Of a stretch of 25,110 nucleotides of DNA, positions 6,929-15,486 are shown one piece after another (the stretch's first letter is position 1; every line of letters begins with the position of its first letter). The position numbers and the translations under genes were made by a program. Under the pieces are notes generated by a model. That model saw only the letters and a program-made list of their open reading frames with translations, did no database searches and was not told the DNA's origin. This DNA is from JAIXWP01 sp046309775 (GTDB taxonomy: Bacteria > Bacteroidota > Bacteroidia > Flavobacteriales_D > Sanyastnellaceae). Where the stretch lies: NCBI GenBank assembly GCA_046309775.1, contig JBKCOM010000144.1, forward strand, positions 1 to 25,110, read 5' to 3'.

Positions 6929-9040
6929 TTGAAGATTGCCTCTCACATATCCATTCTAGGTCGATTCGTCGGCTTTTTTACCCTATTCATCGCTACCATA
7001 GCACATGGACAGGAAGTAATACCTCCTACCTTAGATTGTACTCAAGATTTTAATAATGAGGATATTCAGATAAGTTGGCAAGCCCCTATCGATGCCGGGG
7101 GAAATTTTATCGCTTATCACATTTATACATCGATAGACCCCGCAGCGCCCTTTACTTTGACCGCTACACTCAATAATCTGGCAACGACAAGTTATGTCCT
7201 GGATCAATCAGCGCCTTCGAGTACTGAAATTTGTTTTTACATTCAAACAGAATACTTTCAGGGAGGTGTGCCCACATTGAGTGCTCCCGGTCCGATTACA
7301 TGTTCTATTTATTTGGACGTAAGTCCCAGCGCAGCTCCGCAGGGACTGGCCTTTCTCGACTGGAACAATCCTATTCCAGGAGGAACGGGAGGACAATATA
7401 CCGTTCTCCTCGAATATCCAGCAGGAACGTGGACGACTATTGCTACGCTCGATCAAGAGATAACCGCCTACAGCTATGAGATTTCGGTATGCGAGGAGGT
7501 CCTCAACTTTCGAATTTTGTTTGACTTCCCTGGTCTATGTCAAAGTACCAGCAACATTGCAGGTGAGTTGTTGACGGACCTCACACCTCCCGCCATTCCT
7601 CTGGTGACCTCGGTTTCAGTCGATCACACTACCAATGATGCCATTATTAATTGGTTGCCCAGCACCTCAGCAGACTGCCAAGGCTACATTGTGTATCGAT
7701 GCTCGCCTGATGGTACTGTGACATTGTTGGACACAGCGTTTGGATACTTGAATACATCATTCGTAGATATTCTAGCGCAGACCACCATTGGACCTGTGGG
7801 ATATTTGGTAGCAGCGATTGACACTTGTTATAGCGGCGTCCCTCCTAGCCCGAATACCAGTGCTGCTGGGGATATTTGCAATACATCCGTCTTTTTGGAC
7901 CCTATTGGATATGCCATTTGTGAAGACTTCGTCACATTATCATGGTCTGCCTATGAGGGTTGGGAAGAAGGTGTGGAGAGTTATGAAATCATTCATAGCT
8001 TTGAAGGTGGAGCACCAGTCATAGTGGCCTCCGTACCAGGAACACAATTGACGTTTCAGCATGATGTTACCGTTGGCGGAAACAACAGCTATTACATTCG
8101 GGCGAGGCATATCAATGGCACGTATACCGCCATTTCCAACCTTCGCATTGTCAATGTGATTTATCCGCCGAGCCCAGCATTTAATTACATTACAACGGCA
8201 ACTGTTTTAACAGAAGAAAAAATTAGGATAGAATTCATCACAGAGCCCGTGGGTTCCGATGTTTTTTATACGATACAACGACAAACCGTGGGCACAGATG
8301 ATTGGGACGATATGACCTATATCAATTCCAGCGGGCTTGATTTTATTGCATATGAGGACAGTTTGGATGTCAACACAAATGTATTCTCGTATGAATATCG
8401 CTTCATCGCTCAAAATATATGTGGCGATACTATTGACACAAGCAACGTTGCGGTGACCATGTTGCTGAACGGCTTTGCCTACAATGATCGCCTTTCGCTA
8501 GCGCTGCAATGGAGTCCTTATCTAGGTTGGGAAGACGGAGTAAATGAATACCTCATATATCGAAAAGAGGGTCTTGATGGGATCGAAGAGCAAGTGGCAA
8601 GCGTGCCTGGCAATGTCACATTTTATGAAGACGATGTCAGCGACTTGCGCTTTAGTCCTGGAGATTTTACATATCGCATCGAGGCTGTCAGCCGCGTTGG
8701 AACCTATCCCGAAGTTTATTACAGCATGAGTAATCCCATTCGCTTGAATTTAGAGCCCATCATATGGGTGCCCAATGCATTCGTAGTAGACGGCTTCAAT
8801 ACGACCTTCCAGCCCATCATTTCATTTGCCAATTTTGATCAATATCGCATGATCATTTATAGTAAATGGGGAGACGTGATTTACGATACCACAGATATCA
8901 ATGCGCCGTGGGATGGATTTATGAATGGAGAGCCTGTGCAGGAAGGTGTTTACGTATATTTCATAACTATTGAAGACGGAAAAGGTCGACCAGTTGAAAA
9001 GCGAGGAACTGTATTACTTTTGAGCGACCGTGACCAATAA
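6929..9040 (+). CDS. Type IX-secreted Fn3-like protein with CHU_C sorting domain
   Basis: A 703-residue secreted protein. The start is TTG at 6929: no other start codon precedes the signal peptide (h-region FVGFFTLFIATIA, then HGQ). The body consists of fibronectin-III-like beta-sandwich repeats (for example IQISWQAP, AIINWLPSTSADCQGYIVYR, VTLSWSAYEGWEEGVESYEI, LALQWSPYLGWEDGVNEYLIYR). The last two modules share GWE(E/D)GV and end in VASVPG, which indicates an internal duplication. Residues from about 610 to 703 form the gliding-motility-associated C-terminal domain (WVPNAFVVDGFNTTFQP, MIIYSKWGDVIYDT, WDGFMNGEPVQEGVYVYFI), the type-B sorting signal of the type IX system. Probably an exported surface or adhesive protein; no enzymatic domain is seen. 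Its end overlaps coaX by 11 nt. Confidence 0.9.
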   Translation: MKIASHISILGRFVGFFTLFIATIAHGQEVIPPTLDCTQDFNNEDIQISWQAPIDAGGNFIAYHIYTSIDPAAPFTLTATLNNLATTSYVLDQSAPSSTEICFYIQTEYFQGGVPTLSAPGPITCSIYLDVSPSAAPQGLAFLDWNNPIPGGTGGQYTVLLEYPAGTWTTIATLDQEITAYSYEISVCEEVLNFRILFDFPGLCQSTSNIAGELLTDLTPPAIPLVTSVSVDHTTNDAIINWLPSTSADCQGYIVYRCSPDGTVTLLDTAFGYLNTSFVDILAQTTIGPVGYLVAAIDTCYSGVPPSPNTSAAGDICNTSVFLDPIGYAICEDFVTLSWSAYEGWEEGVESYEIIHSFEGGAPVIVASVPGTQLTFQHDVTVGGNNSYYIRARHINGTYTAISNLRIVNVIYPPSPAFNYITTATVLTEEKIRIEFITEPVGSDVFYTIQRQTVGTDDWDDMTYINSSGLDFIAYEDSLDVNTNVFSYEYRFIAQNICGDTIDTSNVAVTMLLNGFAYNDRLSLALQWSPYLGWEDGVNEYLIYRKEGLDGIEEQVASVPGNVTFYEDDVSDLRFSPGDFTYRIEAVSRVGTYPEVYYSMSNPIRLNLEPIIWVPNAFVVDGFNTTFQPIISFANFDQYRMIIYSKWGDVIYDTTDINAPWDGFMNGEPVQEGVYVYFITIEDGKGRPVEKRGTVLLLSDRDQ
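8994..9022 (+). promoter_or_regulatory. Candidate internal promoter for coaX
   Basis: TTG (8994-8996), an 18-nt spacer and an exact TACTTTTG box (9015-9022) lie within the last codons of the upstream gene. The box ends 7 nt before the GTG start of coaX, the same geometry as at other genes here. It would let coaX be transcribed independently of the surface-protein gene. Confidence 0.5.
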
Positions 9041-9779
9041 TCCACATCATTTTATCATCGATCAGGGAAATAGCCTCACCAAGGTGGCTCTATTTCAGGC
9101 AAAAAATCTTATTTCTCTTATAAAATTAAAAGATGACGAACAGGAAAAGTTAACGTCATTGATAGCTGCACACCCATCATCAGATATCTTTATTTCAAGC
9201 GTTCGCAGCGAAACAACGTTTATTGAAGCTAGTCTTGGTTCAACAAATCGACTGATTTATTTCGAAAGAGGTGATCGCCTTCCATTTGCTGTGCGCTATC
9301 AGACGCCTGAGACGCTTGGCCTTGATCGTCTGGCCAATGCCGCTGGAGCGGTGGATCGATTTGGCGATGCGGATGTTTTGGTGATTGATTGTGGCACGTG
9401 CATCACCTCTACATTTATAAAAAGTGGAGTATTAGAAGGAGGATCGATATCACCAGGTTTGCGCATGCGCGCGAAAGCTTTGAATCACTACACGGGCAAA
9501 TTACCATTAGTTGACTTAGACCATTCATTGCCAGAACTGATTGGAAGGAGTACAAAGGACTCGATTTTGAGTGGAATCATTCGAGGCACAATTCAAGAAA
9601 TTCAAGGAATAATTACCGAATATTGTAGTGAAAATGCCGCGTTGAACGTCATTGTTACGGGGGGAGACGGAGGATTTTTGGGAAGCTACTTGAAAAGCCC
9701 CATTTTTGCAAACGAAAATTTGACCCTTTTGGGGTTGAACAAAATTTATCTTTTTAATTATTGTGAGAAAAATATTTAG
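9030..9779 (+). CDS. coaX: Type III pantothenate kinase
   Basis: A 249-residue kinase that phosphorylates pantothenate with ATP, the first step of CoA synthesis, in the cytoplasm. All ASKHA-fold landmarks are present: phosphate-1 loop DQGNSLTK (11-18), GLDRLAN (97-103) with the catalytic Asp100, DCGTCITST (120-128), GGSISPGLRMR (137-147), GRSTKDSILSG (172-182) and the adenosine motif VTGGDG (209-214). Type III enzymes need a monovalent cation and are not feedback-inhibited by CoA. The start is GTG at 9030, inside the previous gene, 7 nt after a -7 box. The end overlaps the next gene by 17 nt. The order coaX, barrel protein, lptC, small membrane protein, CNNM transporter, PpiD is, from memory, recurrent in Bacteroidota. 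Confidence 0.93.
   Translation: MTNNPHHFIIDQGNSLTKVALFQAKNLISLIKLKDDEQEKLTSLIAAHPSSDIFISSVRSETTFIEASLGSTNRLIYFERGDRLPFAVRYQTPETLGLDRLANAAGAVDRFGDADVLVIDCGTCITSTFIKSGVLEGGSISPGLRMRAKALNHYTGKLPLVDLDHSLPELIGRSTKDSILSGIIRGTIQEIQGIITEYCSENAALNVIVTGGDGGFLGSYLKSPIFANENLTLLGLNKIYLFNYCEKNI
9747..9754 (+). promoter_or_regulatory. Possible -7 box before the barrel-protein gene
   Basis: TATCTTTT differs from TAnnTTTG only at the last base and ends 8 nt before the GTG at 9763. A TTTG at 9728-9731 is 15 nt upstream, a short spacer. Weak alone; listed because it shares the window-wide spacing. Confidence 0.25.
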
Positions 9780-11196
9780 TGGAATACTACTGACTCTTTT
9801 TGCTTTGTCGGCCTATACGCAAGCAGGAATCAGCAACCCCTATTCGCGGTTTGGAATTGGAATTTTGGATCCCGCGGGATCAGTGAATCACTTTGCTATT
9901 GGAGGTATTACTGCCCCTATACTTGATGTCAATGCCATCAACTTATTCAATCCTGCCAGCTATGCGAATCTCTCTCGCACCACTTTGCAGTTATCTGGAA
10001 AAGGCTATACCCAAGATATTACCAATGGAAACTCAAGTGAAACCTTCAGGGCGGGACAAGTTTCTGAAATTGCTTTTGGGTTCAAGAAGCAAGGCGCACG
10101 CTGGGGAATTGCGTTGGGACTTGTTCCATACAGCACGGTTGGATATAACCTTACGACACCAGTAGTGGTGAATGATTCCACCTCTGCTTCTTACAAATAC
10201 GATGGCAGTGGAGGGATCAATCGTTTAGTGATTGGATTTGGAAGATCGTTTAGGCTCTATAAAATTCCGCAATACAATACTGCGCTTACAGGAACAGCAA
10301 AATTGAATAATGAAAACAGGGTTAAAGAACTAAGAGACTCATTGGCGGTGGTGAAGCCTCGTCTGAGCGCAGGCATTAATCTTAACTATCTCTTTGGAAC
10401 CTTGCGCCAGGAGAGTCGAGTTGAATTCACATCACTCAATTTCTTTTCTACTAAAAATACGACACGCACGACAGTATTGGACTTCACCTTGGACGGAGGG
10501 GTTCAGTATTTCATGCCATTAAAATTGAAATGGGATAATCGCAAACTAAAAAGCGGAGTGTATTTAAATCTTGGCGCCAACTATACGATCGGCGGTGATT
10601 TAAAATCTAAAAATGAAGTCCTTGGAGAGATGTACCAACTTCGCAGTGGACGAGAGTCAACGATTGATACCACCTATTTCATCCCCCTTGAAACGGGGAC
10701 GGTCACAATCCCTTCGCGCATTGCTGTGGGTGCAAGTATTTTGTGGACAGGACAAGAGGGACGGACTACGGCACTTTCATTTGAATTCAAAAATCAAGAC
10801 TGGAGCACCTTTAGCAGTTCATTCGACAGAAGTCTTACGAGCAATGAATTAACTGCGTACACCAATATCGCCATTGGTTTGGAGCGCACACCACGCAATA
10901 CAGAAGCCGCAAACAATATTTTTGAGCGCACCACTTATCGCATCGGAGTAAGGAATACGAATACCTACTTGAACGTAAGGGATCAGAACATTCAACAGCA
11001 AGCGGTGAGCGCAGGTTTCTCAATACCGATTCTGTCTTCTAGAAGCAGCAGCAGATTCAATTTTGGAATTGAGTATGGTCAGGGAGGCACAGTGAGCAAC
11101 GGCTTATTGGAAGAAGATTTCATCAATGTGCAGATTGGATTTTCACTCACACCTCACTTCTTGAATCCTTGGTTCGTTCAGCGTCGCTATGATTAA
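9763..11196 (+). CDS. Outer-membrane beta-barrel protein, FadL/PorV-like
   Basis: A 477-residue exported protein. The GTG start at 9763 gives the signal peptide MRKIFSGILLTLFALSAYTQA. The mature N-terminus, SNPYSRFGIGILDP, followed by AINLFNPASYANLSRTTLQ, resembles Bacteroidota FadL/PorV-like barrels. Many amphipathic strands follow (SEIAFGFKKQGARWGIALGLVPYSTVGYNL, RLSAGINLNYLFGT, KSGVYLNLGANYTIGGDL, SRFNFGIEYGQGG). The substrate is unknown; roles in hydrophobic-molecule passage or as a type IX shuttle protein are both conceivable. Its conserved place between coaX and lptC links it to envelope building by context only. It overlaps coaX by 17 nt and lptC by 8 nt, so it belongs to a tightly packed unit. 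Confidence 0.8.
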   Translation: MRKIFSGILLTLFALSAYTQAGISNPYSRFGIGILDPAGSVNHFAIGGITAPILDVNAINLFNPASYANLSRTTLQLSGKGYTQDITNGNSSETFRAGQVSEIAFGFKKQGARWGIALGLVPYSTVGYNLTTPVVVNDSTSASYKYDGSGGINRLVIGFGRSFRLYKIPQYNTALTGTAKLNNENRVKELRDSLAVVKPRLSAGINLNYLFGTLRQESRVEFTSLNFFSTKNTTRTTVLDFTLDGGVQYFMPLKLKWDNRKLKSGVYLNLGANYTIGGDLKSKNEVLGEMYQLRSGRESTIDTTYFIPLETGTVTIPSRIAVGASILWTGQEGRTTALSFEFKNQDWSTFSSSFDRSLTSNELTAYTNIAIGLERTPRNTEAANNIFERTTYRIGVRNTNTYLNVRDQNIQQQAVSAGFSIPILSSRSSSRFNFGIEYGQGGTVSNGLLEEDFINVQIGFSLTPHFLNPWFVQRRYD

Positions 11197-11770
11197 GCCA
11201 CTACCCTATTTGCTATTTACATTGCTTACCGTAGTCAATGTCGCGTGTAAGAATAAGATGTCTGACATCAAGGCGGCAACCGATGAAATTGTAGTGCCCT
11301 TGCAAACCAATTTTGATGCGGAATATCGGTACACTGAAAATGGGGAATTGAGAAATATTCTCAAGGCAAAGCAAATTGATCAATATGGAGGAGAAAATCC
11401 ATACATCGAGGCCTTGGGTGGCTTTACGATGATTTTTTATGACAGCATTGACGTCGAAGAAGCGCGCCTCACCGCAGATCACGGGATTTTTTATCAAAAG
11501 AAAAATGAACTAACCGCCAACAAAAACGTGGTATTGCGGAATACACAAGGAGAAATGCTGGAGACGGATAAACTCATTTTTCAACAAGACAGCTCAAGGA
11601 TTTTCACCGATGCGCCCGTCAAAATCACCAGTGGAAGCGGTGTATTTTATGGAAAAGGATTGGAAAGTAATAGTTCATTTACTCGTTATAAAATTCTAGA
11701 ACCTACGGGCGACATTTACTTCGAAGATGAAGAAAGTTCTGTACCTTCGTCCAATGGAGAGAGTCAATAA
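11189..11770 (+). CDS. lptC: LPS export protein LptC (lipoprotein form)
   Basis: A 193-residue periplasmic component of the Lpt bridge, which receives LPS from the LptB2FG transporter and passes it toward LptA/LptD. Instead of the N-terminal anchor helix of Escherichia coli LptC, this protein has a lipoprotein signal peptide with lipobox VNVAC, modified Cys20, as is usual in Bacteroidota. The OstA/LptC beta-jellyroll follows: ARLTADHGIFYQKKNELTANKNVVLRNTQGEMLETDKLIF, and DAPVKITSGSGVFYGKGLE near the end. The C-terminal tail is acidic and serine-rich. The ATG at 11189 lies inside the preceding gene (8-nt overlap). The gene overlaps the next small gene by 17 nt. Confidence 0.9.
   Translation: MIKPLPYLLFTLLTVVNVACKNKMSDIKAATDEIVVPLQTNFDAEYRYTENGELRNILKAKQIDQYGGENPYIEALGGFTMIFYDSIDVEEARLTADHGIFYQKKNELTANKNVVLRNTQGEMLETDKLIFQQDSSRIFTDAPVKITSGSGVFYGKGLESNSSFTRYKILEPTGDIYFEDEESSVPSSNGESQ
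11742..11749 (+). promoter_or_regulatory. Possible -7 box before the small membrane protein
   Basis: TACCTTCG matches TAnnTTTG with one mismatch and ends 4 nt before ATG 11754. The same TAnnTTCG box with a 4-nt spacer precedes the threonine dehydrogenase gene. It lies within lptC codons, so coincidence is possible; TTCG at 11720-11723 is a poor upstream element with an 18-nt spacer. Confidence 0.35.
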
Positions 11771-11957
11771 ATTCTTTATTCATTTTTGGTTGGCTGTGAG
11801 CATTGCCTCAGCGATTTATGCTGGTGTCATGATTTACCAGCATGGCTGGGATCAGGCAAAAACAAATTTATTTGTACCAGTAGTTGCATTCATTTGGTAT
11901 TTATTTCGTCGCAGCATGAACAAGCGCATTGAAAACAACATGCGCAATCGCTCTTGA
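11754..11957 (+). CDS. Small two-helix inner-membrane protein
   Basis: A 67-residue protein starting MERVNKFFIHFWLAVSIASAIYAGV. Two hydrophobic segments (about residues 7-25 and 38-52) flank the polar turn QHGWDQAKTNL, and the tail RRSMNKRIENNMRNRS is strongly basic, predicting both ends in the cytoplasm. An in-frame ATG at 11727 would add nine residues, but 11754 has the -7-like box and the shorter overlap with lptC. I do not recognise a named family. A small membrane protein at this spot between lptC and the CNNM transporter recurs in Bacteroidota as far as I recall, which points to an envelope function, unproven. Confidence 0.72.
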   Translation: MERVNKFFIHFWLAVSIASAIYAGVMIYQHGWDQAKTNLFVPVVAFIWYLFRRSMNKRIENNMRNRS

Positions 11958-11961
11958 ACCT

Positions 11962-11969
11962 TAACTTTG
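11962..11969 (+). promoter_or_regulatory. -7 box before the CNNM transporter gene
   Basis: TAACTTTG is an exact TAnnTTTG box ending 5 nt before ATG 11975. No good -33 TTG lies at the expected distance (the nearest, 11929-11931, is 30 nt away). The spacing supports 11975 as the start. Confidence 0.45.
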
Positions 11970-11974
11970 CACTG

Positions 11975-13261
11975 ATGGACCCCGGGTGGTTATTAATTGT
12001 CATATTATCATTAGTTGCTTCCGCGTTTTCAAGCGGTGTTGAGATAGCATTCATTACATCCAATAAGTTTAAACTTGAATTGGATAAGAAGCAAGGCGTG
12101 TTTGGTGCAGATATCATTTCCTATTTCGCTTCTCGTCCCAAGATGTTTATTGCAGCCATGCTGGTTGGAAATAATATCGCCCTCGTGATTTATGGGTTGT
12201 ATATGGGCGATGCAATTGTTGACTTTCTAAGTCTTCACTTCAGTGGCACTGTAGAATGGCTTGGTGAATATGGTCTTCTTATTACACAAACACTCATCTC
12301 GACAGTTATTGTATTGATTTTTGGAGAGTTTATTCCAAAGGCAATATTCTCCATCAACCCCAATCGCTGGCTCAATTTATTGGCAGTTCCGCTAGCTGTT
12401 TGGTATGGTTCGCTTTGGGTATTTGCAGTAATTGTTACTGCCATTAGCAATGCCTTTCTCAGATTAGTTGGTTCTTCAAAAAACAACGAAGAAATCGTCG
12501 GATTTGGTCGAATTGATCTCGACCACTATCTCACGGAAGCAACAGGAAACATTGACAAAACAAAGGAATTCGACCATGAAATTCAGATCTTTCAAAATGC
12601 ATTGGATTTTTCAAAAGTCAAAGCGCGCGACTGCTTAGTTCCGCGCAACGAAATAGTAGCAGTAGAAATTACTGATAGCGTGGAGGAATTGAAAAATAAA
12701 TTTATTGAAACACGACTTTCGAAAATCCTTGTATACCGCGAAAACATTGACCATATCATTGGCTATGTTCATTCATTTGAATTATTTAAAAAGCCAGAAC
12801 ATATCCAACATATTTTACGACCTGTTTCGATTGTTCCTGAGCCAATGCCCGCGAATGAAGTGTTAGAAATTTTTATTCAGAAAAAAAGAAGCATGGCCGT
12901 GGTGGTAGATGAATATGGAGGCACCGCTGGAATCATCACCATGGAAGATATCGTGGAAGAGATATTTGGTGAAATTGAGGACGAGCATGATAAAGAAGAG
13001 CTTCAGGAAGAATTGGAGTTGCAATTGGATGAGAAAAACTATGAGTTCTCGGCAAGACTGGAAATCGATTATTTGAACGATAAATATCCTTTTGAACTAC
13101 CTGTCAATGATGAGGAATATGACACATTGGGGGGCTTACTGCTTCATTATTATGAAGATATTCCCGATGAAGGGGCGGTTATTGTCGTCGAAAACTTCAC
13201 TTTTACGGTCAGTAAAGTGTCTGAAACGCGGATTGAGTCCGTTAAAATCACAATTTCCTAG
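11975..13261 (+). CDS. CNNM/CBS/CorC transporter ('hemolysin family' protein)
   Basis: A 428-residue inner-membrane protein. Residues 1 to about 185 are the CNNM (DUF21) transmembrane domain, with the hallmark SAFSSGVEIAFITSNKFKLELDKKQG and later GEFIPKAIFSINPNRW. A CBS pair follows (FSKVKARDCLVPRNEIVAVEI to ITMEDIVEEIFGEIEDEHD), then a CorC/HlyC cytosolic domain (DYLNDKYPFELPVNDEEYDTLGGLLL) near the C-terminus. Family members are linked to magnesium or cobalt handling; the name 'hemolysin' is historical. I start at ATG 11975 (MDPGWLL), which matches the usual family N-terminus and sits 5 nt after an exact -7 box. An upstream TTG at 11954 overlaps the previous stop and would add seven residues. 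Confidence 0.9.
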   Translation: MDPGWLLIVILSLVASAFSSGVEIAFITSNKFKLELDKKQGVFGADIISYFASRPKMFIAAMLVGNNIALVIYGLYMGDAIVDFLSLHFSGTVEWLGEYGLLITQTLISTVIVLIFGEFIPKAIFSINPNRWLNLLAVPLAVWYGSLWVFAVIVTAISNAFLRLVGSSKNNEEIVGFGRIDLDHYLTEATGNIDKTKEFDHEIQIFQNALDFSKVKARDCLVPRNEIVAVEITDSVEELKNKFIETRLSKILVYRENIDHIIGYVHSFELFKKPEHIQHILRPVSIVPEPMPANEVLEIFIQKKRSMAVVVDEYGGTAGIITMEDIVEEIFGEIEDEHDKEELQEELELQLDEKNYEFSARLEIDYLNDKYPFELPVNDEEYDTLGGLLLHYYEDIPDEGAVIVVENFTFTVSKVSETRIESVKITIS

Positions 13262-13370
13262 TTAATAAATCATTCATTTACAACTAGTTATTTTGTTATT
13301 CTAGGTTTTTGTAATTTGTGTTAATCATTTTACGATATTCGCACTCCAAATTTTATAATGCTAGACTTAT

Positions 13371-15428
13371 ATGGCAATGATTGAAAAAATCAGAAACCAA
13401 CGATGGCTTCTGATCGTAGTCGTAGGAGTGAGCCTTTTGGGCTTCCTCGTAAATGGTGCAGTTCTCAAGTGGATTCAAGGCGGCCCTACGGATGTAGGTG
13501 AGATTGCTGGTGAATCTATAGATATCGCAGAGTGGACTGCTGCTACCAACGAACAAAAAGTTCTTTTCAATTATTCAGGTAATGAAACCAGCCTGAGCAA
13601 TGATACTTGGAACAACCTCGTAGAAAGAAAACTTCTTTCTGAGCAGTTTGAAAAGGTCGGAATCACTGTTACTGACGAAGAATATGATGAAATTCTATTT
13701 GGTGAAATGCTATCACCTTATGTGAAGCAGACCATCTATGGAGGTCAGGATAGCGCTTCTTTCCGCGATCAGATGCGTACCAATTTTGACGGTATGGAAC
13801 CTGAGCGTGCAACTGGTTGGAAAAATCTCATCATGCACAAGCGTAAAAAGGAAAAGTATGACTTGATGCTCAAGCGTGGAATGTTTGCCAACACCATTGA
13901 TGGAAAGTGGGCATTCAAGCAGCAAAGCGACAAAGTAAGCCTATCTTATGTTGTAAAGTCTTATGCTGAAATTCCTGACAGCACAGTAGAAGTTACTGAA
14001 TCGGATATTCGCGCTTATTACAATAAGCACAAGAATGACCGTGAATACAAGCAGGAAGTAAGCCGCTCTGTAAACTATATCCGTTTCCCAGTGCGTGCGA
14101 ACTCGAATGATAGCTTATCGTTGAGAGAGTCGCTCTCTTCTCTCGCAGAATCTTTCCGTGCAGACAAGGGCGACAGTGCATTTGCAGCAGCCAATGCTAC
14201 TCCTGGTTCTAAGCCATATATCAGCTACACTGCTAATATGTTTCCTGAGCCATACAACACGCAAGTGTTGAATGATTCTGTTGGAAAAGTAATTGGTCCA
14301 TTCCAATACAACGGAAAATTTGCTTTGGCAAAAGTTTCTAAGCGTATGAATGTGCTTGACTCGGTGAAGGCGCGTCACATTCTCATTAAGGCAGACAGAA
14401 AAGATGCTGCTGCTTTGGCTACTGCTCGTGCAAAAGCAGACTCAATTAAGAACGTGATTGCAAAAGAGAAGAACTTTGAGGCCATGGCTGCTCAATTCGG
14501 TAGCGATGGTACTAAGAATAGCGGTGGTGATTTGGGATGGTTCGGAAAAGGAGCCATGGTGAAGGAGTTTGAAGATGCTTCTTTCTCTAAACCAAAAGGT
14601 GAACTTTCGCTCGTAACCACAGACTTCGGTGTTCACGTATTGGAAGTAACCGATCAAAAGTTTGCAGTGGCAAAAGTTGCAATGATTGAAAAGACCATTG
14701 AGCCAAGTGCAAGTACTCGTAAAAATGCTTATGCACTCGCTAGCGAATTCTCAATCAATTTTGCGGACACCACTAGCTTTAGAGCTGCAGCAGATACTTT
14801 GAACGGAGGCACTCCAATCATGCCTGCTAAGAATATTCGTCCTAACAGCACAACTGTAAATGGTTTGCAGAATGGATATCCTGTTGTATCATGGGCATTC
14901 GGCGCTGAATTGGGTGAGGTTTCTCAACCAATGTTGATTGACAATGAGTATATCATTGCTGCTCTAGTAGACGTGAAAGAGCGCGGTGTTCCGACGCTTG
15001 CCAACGTTTATGATAAAATGAAGCAGGAAGCCATTAAAGAAAAGAAGGCTGAAAAATACATTGAGCTCATGAAGAGCGGATCATTAGAAGAAATTGCGAA
15101 GGCAGTGGAATCTACTGTAAAGACTGCTGAAAACGTTACCTTGAAAAGTGGTAATATCCCTGGCAGCGGCGTAAGCGCGCAAGAATATGAAGTAATCGGT
15201 ATCGCATTCGGATTGAAGAAAGATTTCATCTCTAGCCCAATCAAGGGAAAGGGCGGAGTTTATGTGCTTCAAAAGACTTCTGACATCGTTGAAGGAACTA
15301 GCACCGACAACTATACAGCAGACCGCGACCAAATGATGACCAATTTGCAAAACAGAGCAGCGAGCTCCATCTTCAACTCTTTCAAAGAGGAAGCTGAAGT
15401 AATCGACGATCGTTTTACAAGAAGATAG
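13371..15428 (+). CDS. PpiD/SurA-like membrane-anchored peptidyl-prolyl isomerase
   Basis: A 685-residue periplasmic chaperone/foldase. A short cytoplasmic N-tail precedes one membrane helix (about residues 12-30, WLLIVVVGVSLLGFLVNG). A SurA-N-like chaperone region follows (about 35-230), then a parvulin (PPIC) domain at about 333-430 with ARHILI (334-339), GGDLGWFGKGAMVKEFEDA (385-403) and GVHVLEV (420-426). A second, divergent parvulin-like part may follow (EYIIAALVDVKERGVPTL). It is likely to help outer-membrane proteins fold after Sec export, which suits the barrel genes upstream. It begins 109 nt after the CNNM gene and ends at a strong terminator. MAMIEK offers two ATGs (13371, 13377); the first is used. 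No convincing TAnnTTTG box was found upstream. Confidence 0.9.
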   Translation: MAMIEKIRNQRWLLIVVVGVSLLGFLVNGAVLKWIQGGPTDVGEIAGESIDIAEWTAATNEQKVLFNYSGNETSLSNDTWNNLVERKLLSEQFEKVGITVTDEEYDEILFGEMLSPYVKQTIYGGQDSASFRDQMRTNFDGMEPERATGWKNLIMHKRKKEKYDLMLKRGMFANTIDGKWAFKQQSDKVSLSYVVKSYAEIPDSTVEVTESDIRAYYNKHKNDREYKQEVSRSVNYIRFPVRANSNDSLSLRESLSSLAESFRADKGDSAFAAANATPGSKPYISYTANMFPEPYNTQVLNDSVGKVIGPFQYNGKFALAKVSKRMNVLDSVKARHILIKADRKDAAALATARAKADSIKNVIAKEKNFEAMAAQFGSDGTKNSGGDLGWFGKGAMVKEFEDASFSKPKGELSLVTTDFGVHVLEVTDQKFAVAKVAMIEKTIEPSASTRKNAYALASEFSINFADTTSFRAAADTLNGGTPIMPAKNIRPNSTTVNGLQNGYPVVSWAFGAELGEVSQPMLIDNEYIIAALVDVKERGVPTLANVYDKMKQEAIKEKKAEKYIELMKSGSLEEIAKAVESTVKTAENVTLKSGNIPGSGVSAQEYEVIGIAFGLKKDFISSPIKGKGGVYVLQKTSDIVEGTSTDNYTADRDQMMTNLQNRAASSIFNSFKEEAEVIDDRFTRR

Positions 15429-15454
15429 TGAACCCCCTTTAACCAATTAGAAAG

Positions 15455-15486
15455 ACCGTCTCTTTTAAAGAGGCGGTTTTTTTTTT
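15455..15486 (+). terminator. Intrinsic terminator after the ppiD-like gene
   Basis: ACCGTCTCTT (15455-15464) pairs with AAGAGGCGGT (15468-15477), one G-U pair, 3-nt loop, followed directly by a ten-base T run (15477-15486). The T run touches the stop codon of convergent queA (TAA at 15487-15485). On the minus strand the tail is not T-rich, so it mainly serves the plus strand. Confidence 0.9.

Noticed and set aside
11975..13261. Hemolysin activity suggested by the common database name
   Set aside because: The domain set (CNNM, two CBS, CorC/HlyC) belongs to ion-transport proteins; no pore-forming toxin feature is present.
13354..13359. TATAAT as a promoter for the ppiD-like gene
   Set aside because: It matches the proteobacterial -10, but has no -35 at 17 nt and Bacteroidota sigma-A uses TAnnTTTG; AT-rich sequence makes such hits likely by chance.
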